From contig NZ_BDQK01000006.1 in the NCBI RefSeq assembly GCF_003864295.1, positions 62,001-126,000 of the forward strand: a DNA stretch of 64,000 nucleotides, written 5' to 3'. The position numbers and the translations under genes are program-made. This DNA comes from Aphanothece sacrum FPU1. GTDB lineage: Bacteria; Cyanobacteriota; Cyanobacteriia; Cyanobacteriales; Microcystaceae. Position 1 is the first letter of the stretch, and each line of letters starts with the position of its first letter. The notes beneath the pieces were generated by a model. It saw nothing but the letters and a program-made list of their open reading frames with translations. It had not been told where the DNA came from and made no database searches. Positions 38,088 to 46,056 of the stretch are shown here, one piece after another.

Positions 38088-38811
38088 CTCATAATCAGAT
38101 TGGAAGGTTGCTGTATATCCTGCTAATTGTAAGTCAGGATGCAAGTATAATGTGGCATCGTATGGAATGGTCAATCTTGAGCCAGGTTCTAGAATATATT
38201 TATAGGGATTGTCACCTGGTTCTTCTTGGTAAGAGATATTTCCGTAAAATATATTTGATTGGTAATCAGACTGAAAACCTAAAACTAAGTCGCCGTTTAT
38301 TTCAAATATGCCAAAATTGTCACCAGGAAATAAATAATCGAACTCCTGTTTTATTATAGTAGAAAAGTTTCCTAACTGCGTGGCATCGACGGCAAAACCT
38401 TGTGGATTAAAATAGTAAGTGTTATCGGTCTCTTCGTTACCAAAAGCGAAGATGCGATCAGCAATATTGCCATTTCCATTATAGATAGTCAATACATCTG
38501 ACACACCACCTCTAGACAAAGCACAGTCAAGATCAACTGCACAAAATATATCATCTGGCCTCGAAAATCCATTAACATCAAGAGCGAAAGTGAATGGTGG
38601 AGACAGAGCAACTGCTGGGGAATAAGCTAATGCGATCGCCGTGATTCCTAAGATGGAGGATTGTAGGAAAATTGAGGTTTTGTTCATCGTTTTTCTATAA
38701 ATTAGTATTATTTAACTAATTTCCCTAAACATTACTTTAACTATAAAAATGTCGTGTTAGAGTGAGGAGCAAAATGGAATAAAACGGAGTTAGGGGAACT
38801 AGAGGTAAAGT

Positions 38812-38828
38812 CCCCCTTAATAAGGGGG
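38812..38828 (-). terminator. Hairpin after the intact PEP-CTERM gene
   Basis: CCCCCTT pairs with AAGGGGG over a 3-nt loop, 20 nt after the stop at 38848. It is strong but is followed only by ACTTTACC on the minus strand. This hairpin resembles a widespread cyanobacterial repeat, so its role as terminator is tentative. Confidence 0.55.
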
Positions 38829-38847
38829 ATTTAGGGTGATCTTAAAT

Positions 38848-39540
38848 TTAGGCTTTATTTTGTTTATTATTTTTGCCGAGTTTACGCTTGAAGAAAGAAC
38901 CGAAACCAAGAGCAGCACCAGCACCAAGCATGGTTAAAGGTTCAGGAACCGTATCAGATTGGAAGGATGCGATGTATCCATCCAATTGTAAGTCAGGATG
39001 CAAGTAGAATGTAGCATCGTAATACTGGGTCAATGCTTTAGAATCTGGACCACCCTCTAGAATATAACCATAGGGATTGGAACCTGGTTCTTCATAGTAA
39101 ACTATAGATCCGGTGGGAGGAATGTTTGCTTGGGGATCTGAGATAAAACCTAAAGCCAAGGCCCCATTTATTGAGAATATTCCGAAATTGTCACTCCATG
39201 AACCGTTTGGTTCTAACAGAGTAGTATTGTCTCCTACCTCGTCGGGATTGACTGCAACTACTGCTGGATCAAAATAGTAAATGTTATCGGCTTCTTCGTT
39301 ACCAAAAGCGAATATGCGATCAAAAATAGTTCCATTTGGATTAAGGATGATGAATACATCCGACACACCACCTCTTTTCGTAGCACAATCAAAATCAACT
39401 GCACAAGCTGCATCATCTGGCCTTGAAAATCCCTTCAAATCCAATGCGTTAGCAGGCAGGGAAGCGAGGGTCATTAAAGCAGGAACCATCAGTCCTACTG
39501 AGAGTAGCCAGGATTTTTGAAATATTGAAGTCTTGTTCAT
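38848..39540 (-). CDS. PEP-CTERM sorted exported protein
   Basis: This 230-residue exported protein has an N-terminal signal peptide (about 1-32, ending LPANA), a secreted domain of unknown function and a C-terminal sorting signal. The signal comprises VPEP, a hydrophobic helix and the basic end FFKRKLGKNNKQNKA. PEP-CTERM proteins are processed by exosortase and linked to exopolysaccharide. The neighbour at 37785-38687 is a clear paralogue. Confidence 0.85.
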   Translation of the reverse strand: MNKTSIFQKSWLLSVGLMVPALMTLASLPANALDLKGFSRPDDAACAVDFDCATKRGGVSDVFIILNPNGTIFDRIFAFGNEEADNIYYFDPAVVAVNPDEVGDNTTLLEPNGSWSDNFGIFSINGALALGFISDPQANIPPTGSIVYYEEPGSNPYGYILEGGPDSKALTQYYDATFYLHPDLQLDGYIASFQSDTVPEPLTMLGAGAALGFGSFFKRKLGKNNKQNKA

Positions 39541-40175
39541 TCTTTCCTCTTAAGATTAATCGTTGTTTAAAAACGCTTACGGAATGATTTAGCTTCCTCC
39601 GCGAGAAGCCCCACGCCATACCCTTGGGTTAGGGTCGGAACCCTCACGGGGTGACAACAAGATTCAAGTTTAGACAGGGGTTGGGGGATAGGGAAAATTT
39701 CGGGGGAAATTTAATTTGATGACCATAGGATTACAAACAAAGTCGGTTTTACCGTTATCAAACCTCAACATCATCTTTAATTTATCCCTAACCCCTAACC
39801 CCTAAAACCTAACCCCCTCTTAAATGAAAGTCGAATTGTCACCCCGTCAGGTCGGAACCTCACTTTAACTATAAAAGGGTCGTGTAAAGGTTAATGTAAA
39901 CGTTATGTAAACGTTATGTAAACGTTTACATAAGTGTTAGACTTAATAAAAAAATATTGGACAAATTAAAGATATATAAATATAGTCAAAGTTGGACATT
40001 TACTTTCGAGTATGTCTAGGTTTCTTTAGTAAAGTTTTGTTAAGTAAGGTTAACTAAACAGAAAAACCTTTTATAATGCAAAAGTCTTTTTTATCCGACT
40101 TATATCAGCCATCAGGCCAATGTAGGGGTCAACGGTCGTTGACCCCTACAGGCAGGTATTTGATTTAAGCTTTAA
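39541..40175. other. Gene-free region with inverted repeats
   Basis: CACGGGGTGACAA (about 39646-39658) and TTGTCACCCCGT (about 39835-39846) are inverted arms about 175 bp apart. The left part (GAGAAGCCCCACGCC then ACCCTTGGGTTAGGGT) resembles the right ends of cyanobacterial IS200/IS605-type elements, so a small relic is possible. Repeats of CCTAACCC lie between. The GGGGTCAACGGTCGTTGA palindrome is at 40125-40146. Confidence 0.5.
39902..39933. promoter_or_regulatory. Operator-like 11-bp iterations and 20-bp palindrome
   Basis: GTTATGTAAAC occurs at 39902 and 39913 (period 11, about one helical turn), with a slightly longer version just before. It ends in a perfect palindrome TTATGTAAACGTTTACATAA (39914-39933). 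This is a typical shape for a cooperative dimer-binding site. It lies 360 bp upstream of the PEP-CTERM gene on the minus strand. The protein is unknown, and it does not fit the NtcA consensus GTAN8TAC. Confidence 0.5.
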
Positions 40176-40290
40176 GCTGCTACGCAGCAAAGAAAAGCAT
40201 TTAAAGAAAAATTGGCAGAATATATAAAAATAGCAAAAACAGAACCAAATAAGCTTCAAGTATGGTTTTGGGATGAAAGTGGATTTAGGA
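40176..40290 (+). pseudogene. IS630-family transposase fragment
   Basis: Plus-strand codons read TQQRKAFKEKLAEYIKIAK and then VWFWDESGFR. The last is the second-aspartate motif of IS630 DDE transposases. A stop precedes it, and it runs into the 3' end of ccdA. Only about 38 codons remain, so it is a scrap. Confidence 0.65.
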
Positions 40291-41025
40291 AATACCCAAA
40301 GGAATACGGGATAATAAAGAAAACATCCCAAATCCAATTAATAATACTCCACTAACGGGATTAATCCAAGCTGACCAACGACGTAATTCTAATAGCTTTT
40401 TCAGACTAGCAGTAAAAGTTCCTGCTAAAATTAAAGGGGTGACATAACCAGCCGTATAAGCTAATAATAAAACGGCCCCCAAGGTTAAGTCTTGTTTGCT
40501 GGCTACCCATCCTAATAAGGTCGCTAAGACAGGAGTACTACAAGGAGAGGCAACTAAACCAAAAGTTAATCCTAAAAAATAAGAACGGAATCCGGCTGGT
40601 AGTTCATCTATTATCCAATCTGTGGCCCCCAAAGAAGGGAAACGCAAGGGAACTAATTCGAGCAAATTGAGTCCCATGACAATAGAGATAAGACTAACCG
40701 CGATTGGTAGACCTACCCCAATTTGTCCATAAACCCGTCCTAAAGAAGCTGCTAAGATGCCTAAAATGGCTAAAGTAGTGGCTAACCCCAAAGAGAACCA
40801 AGTTGATTGAATAGCCCCTTTTAGTCTTCCTTCAGTTTCATAACCACCGATATAAGCAATGGTGATAGGTAACATTGATAGCATACAGGGGGTTAAACTT
40901 GTTAGCAGTCCAGCCACGAAAATAATAGCAATACTTAGCCAACTTAGATGGTCTAATTGTAGAGAAACTTGATGATTAGCAAATTGTTCGAGGTGATAAA
41001 GTTGGGTTTGTAAACCTTCTAGCAT
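40285..41025 (-). CDS. ccdA: Thiol-disulfide transporter CcdA
   Basis: This 246-residue DsbD/CcdA membrane protein with six helices carries reducing power to the lumen for cytochrome c haem attachment. The conserved Cys motifs are TPCMLSMLPITIAY and ASPCSTPVLATLLG. It belongs functionally with ccs1 at 36121-37473. Its C terminus abuts the IS630 fragment, so the last few residues may have been altered. Confidence 0.93.
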   Translation of the reverse strand: MLEGLQTQLYHLEQFANHQVSLQLDHLSWLSIAIIFVAGLLTSLTPCMLSMLPITIAYIGGYETEGRLKGAIQSTWFSLGLATTLAILGILAASLGRVYGQIGVGLPIAVSLISIVMGLNLLELVPLRFPSLGATDWIIDELPAGFRSYFLGLTFGLVASPCSTPVLATLLGWVASKQDLTLGAVLLLAYTAGYVTPLILAGTFTASLKKLLELRRWSAWINPVSGVLLIGFGMFSLLSRIPLGIS

Positions 41026-41112
41026 GGTAAAACCATCTTAAATCCTGTCTGCATTCTAACTTAATTTACCCAGGATTTTATTAATTACCCACAATATCAC
41101 CCAAACTTGGAA

Positions 41113-41271
41113 CTAATTTTCTTGAATTACTGCATCGAGTTGAGGTTGGGAATCTTTTTGGTTCCCTGAAAATAAATTTGACCAATCTAAGGTTAAAATT
41201 CTGGGTAGCCATAAGCAAAGTAGGGCATTAAACATAAGCATTAACCATAGTCCTAGTTCGTTGAATTCCAT
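41113..41271 (-). CDS. Small single-pass membrane protein (52 aa)
   Basis: An ATG at 41271 with a strong AGGAGAG ribosome site opens a 52-codon frame. It begins MEFNELGLWLMLMFNALLCL, has one hydrophobic helix (about 7-30) and ends with a polar tail QLDAVIQEN. I do not recognise it. The strong ribosome site and clean membrane topology suggest a real small protein, in the size range of photosynthetic or respiratory complex accessory subunits. It precedes ccdA on the same strand. Confidence 0.55.
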   Translation of the reverse strand: MEFNELGLWLMLMFNALLCLWLPRILTLDWSNLFSGNQKDSQPQLDAVIQEN

Positions 41272-41688
41272 GTACTCTCCTCTATGATTATTGATATTTC
41301 TTTACATTCTCAATTATGGATGAAATCTCCTAAAAAGTATAGTCTGCTACCTTTTGAATTTCTTGTGAGTCCCATAAGTTTTGCTTAACTCGTCAGGAAA
41401 AGTTAACACACCAGAATTTTTGTCTGTTATTGTAAAAATTAACAATTAAGCTGGAAAGATAAGGAGAAAATAATTTAATGAATTTTGATAATTTAGGTTT
41501 ACTCTCAACTTAGTATTATATCATAATTAGCCCAAATATTCTAGTTTAAGCGGCTAAAAATTATTAATTAGAGGAAAATAGATAGACTTTTTTTAAGAAA
41601 GTTAGCAGCTTGTTAACAAATAGAAATAATATCCTTATGCTAGAGAAAATATTGTTAAACTAATAATATAAATTAGGAATAAATACTT
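41272..41688. other. AT-rich upstream region of ppsA
   Basis: About 415 bases with no ORF worth reporting and no clear repeats. It should contain the ppsA promoter, but I cannot single out convincing -35 and -10 boxes. Confidence 0.4.
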
Positions 41689-44600
41689 ATGGTAACAGCA
41701 AGTAATGAAAAAATCTCAACCCCTAATCGAGAAACTGCTTTTATTCTTTGGTTTGAAGAAGTAGGGACTCATGATGTTAACTTAGTGGGGGGAAAAAATT
41801 CATCCTTGGGAGAAATGATTCAACATTTGCAACCCATAGGAGTCAATGTTCCGACAGGTTTTGCCACTACTGCCTATGCCTATCGTTATTTTATCAAATC
41901 AGCCGGATTAGAAACAAAACTAAGGGGACTTTTTGCCGATCTTGATGTTAATGATATGGCTAATTTGCAAGAAAGAGGAGAATTAGCCCGTTCTTTAATT
42001 TTAAATACTCCCTTCCCTTTAGACTTACAAGAAGCTATCACCAAAGCGTACAAAAAAATATGCGATCGCTATCAAACAGATTGTAGTCAATTAAGTGCTA
42101 AATACCGCCAAGAATGTGAAATTGAAACTCAAAATCTAGATGTAGCAGTTCGTTCGAGTGCTACAGCAGAAGACTTACCAGAAGCTAGTTTTGCTGGACA
42201 ACAAGAAACTTATCTTAACGTACATGGAATTAAAGGAGTCTTAGAATCTTGTCATAAATGTTTTGCTTCTTTGTTTACAGATCGGGCTATTTCCTATCGT
42301 CAATATAACAAATTTGATCACTTTGAAGTTGCCCTTTCTGTGGGGGTACAAAAGATGGTCAGATCTGATTTAGCATCCGCAGGTGTGATGTTTTCTATTG
42401 ATACGGAAACTGGGTTTAAAAATGCTGCTTTAATTACAGCAGCTTATGGTCTAGGGGAAAGTGTAGTACAAGGAACAGTTAACCCTGACGAATATTATGT
42501 TTTTAAACCCACATTAAAAGATGGTTATCGTCCCATTTTAGAAAAACGTCTTGGCACTAAAGCCATTAAAATGATTTACGATACAGGAGGATCTAAATTA
42601 ACTAAAAATATCGAAGTTTTGCCCATAGAAAGAGAAAAATTTTGTCTATCTGATGACGAAATTCTGCAACTAGGTCAATGGACTTGCATCATTGAAGAAC
42701 ACTATACTAAGGTAAGGGGAACCTATACCCCCATGGACATTGAATGGGCTAAAGATGGCTTAACGGGAGAACTCTACATTGTGCAAGCCCGTCCAGAAAC
42801 CGTTCAATCCCAAAAAGCGGCAAATTTGCTCAAAACTTACCAATTAAAAAATCATAGTACAATCCTGGCTATTGGGCGTAGTGTGGGGGCGGCGATCGGT
42901 CAAGGAAAAGCCCGTGTAATCTTAGAAGCGACCAAAATTGACCAATTTAAGGAAGGGGAAGTTTTGGTGACGAATCGTACTGATCCCGACTGGGAACCTA
43001 TTATGAAAAAAGCTAGTGCGATCGTCACTAACCAGGGGGGAAGAACTTGTTTTGATGGTAATACTAAAATCTTAACTAATCAAGGTTTTATGACCTTGCG
43101 TCAAATTTATGATCAAGGATATCAATGTTTATCAACTTTAGCCCTCAATACTATTACCCATAAAATGGAATGGAAACCCATTTTAGATACCATGAAACGT
43201 CAGTCTCAAATGATTGATATTAGTGTTTCTCAAACTGGCAAAGTTACAGATAATACTTTACGTCTTACCCCTGATCATAAAATGGTTAATCTTCGGGGAG
43301 GTGCATACACAAAAACTGAGATTCAAGAGATATTAGATCGTCAAGAAATGATAATTGTCTCACAAAATATTCCCAAGTTAGGTAATAGTAATTACCAAAA
43401 AGCTGATCTAGCTTATTTCTTGGGAGGAATTATTACAGATGGGTCAATTTATACCAGTTCAACTCATGGAGAAGTTCAGTTTATTCAAAAAGATGTCCCC
43501 GAAAAACAAGCTTTCATTGCCACGATGAATGAGAAGGCAAAGACTCTGTATGATAAATCTTTTACCTCTCAGCTTAAACCAGTTTCTTCCGGTTATATTC
43601 GAGGACAAAAGGTAACAGGACAAACGACAGCTTATCGTTTTTATTCTAAAGCGATCGCCTATGACTTAAAACAAAAAGAACAACAGATAACCCAAATTTT
43701 GTTAGAAAATGATCCTGAAATTTCCTATCATTTTTTAGCAGGGGTTATTGATGGAGATGGTTGTTATGCTAATAACCGTATTAACATCTACATCTCAGAA
43801 GAAAATCTCTTGCAAGCAGTGATTATTGCTTGTCTCAAAATTAATACAGTTCCTCAAGTTACCAAAAACCGCAATATTTACAATGTGCAAATTGTGGAAA
43901 AATTAGAGGAAATTCTAACATATACCCAACGAGTCAAAGGAGAAGTTACCTCAAGAACTATTCAAACACGCTTTTTTGCCACTCGTCAACTCTTTGAAAA
44001 TCAAGAAACAGGACAAATTAAACTACGTCAAGATAACAACTTCTTGATAGGTGAAAAACAACTCCGTGAAATAGGTCAATTTGAATCTATTCTTAACGGA
44101 GATATTCGGATGCAGCGAGTCATTCAAGTAGCGGCAAAAAGCGACGGAGATGTTTATAATATTACGGTTGCTGATCATCATAACTATGTAGTTTTCACCG
44201 CTAAATATACCCCCGTTATTGTTTGTAATTGTCACGCTGCTATTATTGCCCGTGAAATGGGAATTCCCGCTATTGTGGGATGTGGTGATGCCACGCAAAA
44301 AATCAAAACCCGTCAAGAAATCACCATTTGTTGTGCAGAAGGAGACGAAGGAAAGGTATATGAGGGGTTATTACCCTTTGAAATTCAAGAAACACCTTTA
44401 GATAATTTACCCACTACTCGCACTCAAATTTTGATGAATGTAGGCAACCCTGAACAAGCATTTTCTTTAGCAGGAATTCCTTGTGATGGAGTAGGTTTAG
44501 CCCGTCTAGAATTTATCATTGCTAATCATATTAAAGCCCATCCTATGGCCTTAATCAAGTTTGCTCAATTAGAGGATGAAAATGTCAAAGATCAGATTGC

Positions 44601-45357
44601 TGAATTAACAAAACGCTATGAAAATAAATCTCAATTTTTTGTTGATAAATTAGCGCGAGGAATTGCAACCATTGCGGCTGCATTTTATCCTAAACCTGTG
44701 ATTGTTCGGATGTCTGATTTTAAATCTAATGAGTATGCAAACTTATTAGGAGGGCAACAATTTGAACCTAAAGAAGATAATCCCATGATAGGATGGCGGG
44801 GTGCTTCTCGTTATTATGATCCCATGTATCGGGAGGCTTTTGCTTTAGAATGTCAGGCAATGAAAGCGGTACGAGATGAGATGGGTTTACTTAATGTTAT
44901 CCCCATGATTCCTTTTTGTCGAACTCCAGAAGAAGGTAAAAAAGTAATCGAAGAAATGGCAAAACATGGACTTAAACAAGGGGTTAATGGGTTACAAATT
45001 TATGTGATGTGTGAGTTACCCAGTAACGTAATTTTAGCAGATCAATTTGCCGAAGTATTTGACGGTTTTTCCATCGGTTCTAACGATTTAACTCAACTTA
45101 CTTTAGGGTTAGATCGTGATTCTGCGTTAGTATCCCAATTGTTTGATGAAAGGAATGAAGCAGTCAAACGAATGGTTAAATTAGCAATACAAACTGCCAA
45201 AGAAAAAGGGCGTAAAATTGGAATTTGTGGTCAGGGGCCAAGTGACTATCCTGAGTTTGCTCAATTCTTAGTAGAATTAGGCATTGATTCTATGAGTTTA
45301 AACCCTGATTCTGTGTTGAAAACTTTGTTAATGGTAGCGGAGGTTGAGAAGGGTTAA
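41689..45357 (+). CDS. ppsA: Phosphoenolpyruvate synthase with in-frame intein
   Basis: The 1222-residue precursor is a phosphoenolpyruvate synthase interrupted by an intein (residues 454-847), leaving an 828-residue enzyme after splicing. The enzyme makes PEP from pyruvate and ATP. The N-terminal ATP-grasp domain has NLVGGKNSSLGEM and VRSSATAEDLPEASFAGQQE. The swivelling domain has GGRT-CHAAIIAREMGIPA, with the phosphorylated His straight after the splice-site Cys. The C-terminal PEP barrel has GVGLARLEFI and GFSIGSNDLTQLTLGLDRDS. Without splicing the catalytic histidine would be displaced, so activity should depend on splicing. Confidence 0.95.
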   Translation: MVTASNEKISTPNRETAFILWFEEVGTHDVNLVGGKNSSLGEMIQHLQPIGVNVPTGFATTAYAYRYFIKSAGLETKLRGLFADLDVNDMANLQERGELARSLILNTPFPLDLQEAITKAYKKICDRYQTDCSQLSAKYRQECEIETQNLDVAVRSSATAEDLPEASFAGQQETYLNVHGIKGVLESCHKCFASLFTDRAISYRQYNKFDHFEVALSVGVQKMVRSDLASAGVMFSIDTETGFKNAALITAAYGLGESVVQGTVNPDEYYVFKPTLKDGYRPILEKRLGTKAIKMIYDTGGSKLTKNIEVLPIEREKFCLSDDEILQLGQWTCIIEEHYTKVRGTYTPMDIEWAKDGLTGELYIVQARPETVQSQKAANLLKTYQLKNHSTILAIGRSVGAAIGQGKARVILEATKIDQFKEGEVLVTNRTDPDWEPIMKKASAIVTNQGGRTCFDGNTKILTNQGFMTLRQIYDQGYQCLSTLALNTITHKMEWKPILDTMKRQSQMIDISVSQTGKVTDNTLRLTPDHKMVNLRGGAYTKTEIQEILDRQEMIIVSQNIPKLGNSNYQKADLAYFLGGIITDGSIYTSSTHGEVQFIQKDVPEKQAFIATMNEKAKTLYDKSFTSQLKPVSSGYIRGQKVTGQTTAYRFYSKAIAYDLKQKEQQITQILLENDPEISYHFLAGVIDGDGCYANNRINIYISEENLLQAVIIACLKINTVPQVTKNRNIYNVQIVEKLEEILTYTQRVKGEVTSRTIQTRFFATRQLFENQETGQIKLRQDNNFLIGEKQLREIGQFESILNGDIRMQRVIQVAAKSDGDVYNITVADHHNYVVFTAKYTPVIVCNCHAAIIAREMGIPAIVGCGDATQKIKTRQEITICCAEGDEGKVYEGLLPFEIQETPLDNLPTTRTQILMNVGNPEQAFSLAGIPCDGVGLARLEFIIANHIKAHPMALIKFAQLEDENVKDQIAELTKRYENKSQFFVDKLARGIATIAAAFYPKPVIVRMSDFKSNEYANLLGGQQFEPKEDNPMIGWRGASRYYDPMYREAFALECQAMKAVRDEMGLLNVIPMIPFCRTPEEGKKVIEEMAKHGLKQGVNGLQIYVMCELPSNVILADQFAEVFDGFSIGSNDLTQLTLGLDRDSALVSQLFDERNEAVKRMVKLAIQTAKEKGRKIGICGQGPSDYPEFAQFLVELGIDSMSLNPDSVLKTLLMVAEVEKG
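43048..44229 (+). mobile_element. PpsA intein with LAGLIDADG homing endonuclease
   Basis: This 394-residue intein begins CFDGNTKIL (block A, Cys1) and has the block B motif TPDHKM. Two LAGLIDADG-type helices are present (LAYFLGGIITDGS and FLAGVIDGDG), then block F VYNITVADHHNYVVF and block G ending VIVCN before extein Cys. The last residue is the required Asn, but the residue before it is Cys instead of the usual His. Both endonuclease aspartates are present, so homing may still be possible. Confidence 0.93.
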
Positions 45358-45380
45358 GAAGGGTTAAGTTAATTTTATCG

Positions 45381-45406
45381 GGTGGACTGTAACTGTCCAC
45401 CTTTTT
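45381..45406 (+). terminator. Rho-independent terminator after ppsA
   Basis: GGTGGAC pairs perfectly with GTCCACC over a 7-nt loop, followed by TTTTT. It is 23 nt after the ppsA stop. Confidence 0.9.
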
Positions 45407-45414
45407 GCTATAAT
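45406..45414 (+). promoter_or_regulatory. Extended -10 promoter for the DUF4365 cassette
   Basis: TGCTATAAT (TATAAT at 45409-45414) directly follows the ppsA terminator. It would give a leader of about 130 nt to the start at 45550. No good -35 is seen, which extended -10 promoters can do without. Confidence 0.55.
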
Positions 45415-45549
45415 GGAATGATTACTTAATTTATATAAGGTAAAAAGTTGGCATTATGAAACAATTGAGGTTTAGAAAATTAGCCTACTTATTCAGTACA
45501 AAACTTTCGATAAAAGCTATTTTCATAACTTTTTGATAAGAGCTTATCG

Positions 45550-46056
45550 ATGGATCTTAATACTCGAAAAGAAATGTTTAGTTATGCTTACATAGAAGCA
45601 GTTTCTTCAGTTGCGGGTTATTCCGTTGAACTTAAACCTAGAGCAATGGATAATGCTGGAATTGATGTAACTATTGAAGTTCCTGGAGAAGCGGGAGGAG
45701 TCCTTTTCCCTCGAATTGATGCACAAGTTAAGTGTACTGCTGCTGAAAATATTAGGAAAGAAAATTGTATCAAATTTCCTCTTCCCGTCAAAAACTATAA
45801 AACATTAATCTATCCAAATCCTTATGTTCCTCTAATTTTAGTCGTGGTTTTAGTTCCTAGTGATATAAATGATTGGTTAAAAATCACTGAAGAAGATATT
45901 TTAATGAAAAAGTGCGGTTATTGGCTTTCTTTAAGAGGACAATCTCCTACAAATAATACAGAAAACATAACAGTTGAATTACCTCGTCAAAACTTATTTA
46001 CCCCAGTTAGTCTCCGAAACATTATGGAGAAAGCAGGAAGGAGGGAAAATTTATGA
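45550..46056 (+). CDS. DUF4365 PD-(D/E)XK nuclease-like protein
   Basis: This 168-residue protein resembles DUF4365, a nuclease-fold domain found next to defence genes. The putative active site is GIDVTIE followed by IDAQVKCT, giving D...(D/Q)-x-K, the variant of PD-(D/E)XK seen in this family. The N-terminal helix MDLNTRKEMFSYAYIEAVSS is where the family's extra glutamate would sit. Its last codon overlaps the next gene (ATGA), so the two are translated together. Activity is inferred. Confidence 0.72.
   Translation: MDLNTRKEMFSYAYIEAVSSVAGYSVELKPRAMDNAGIDVTIEVPGEAGGVLFPRIDAQVKCTAAENIRKENCIKFPLPVKNYKTLIYPNPYVPLILVVVLVPSDINDWLKITEEDILMKKCGYWLSLRGQSPTNNTENITVELPRQNLFTPVSLRNIMEKAGRRENL

Larger units (their letters stand above)
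37785..38687 (-). pseudogene. PEP-CTERM protein gene split by an IS607 relic
   Basis: The first part (38687-38076, 203 codons) encodes a signal peptide and a secreted domain similar to the intact neighbour at 38848-39540 (shared DGVNGFSRPDD-like start, FAFGNEE, DATLYLHPDLQLAGY). It stops at YEVDN just where the neighbour continues into its PEP-CTERM sorting signal. The missing tail, PEPLTMLGAGAAFGFGSFF to NKQNKA, is found in order at 37785-37886 beyond a 200-bp insert. The protein has lost its membrane-sorting anchor and may be released or degraded. Confidence 0.85.

Noticed and set aside
38048-38359. A 103-residue plus-strand ORF
   Set aside because: It is antisense to the split PEP-CTERM gene, whose frame has clear family features.
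39902-39933. An NtcA box
   Set aside because: The palindrome gives GTA-N6-TAC spacing, not the GTA-N8-TAC of NtcA sites.
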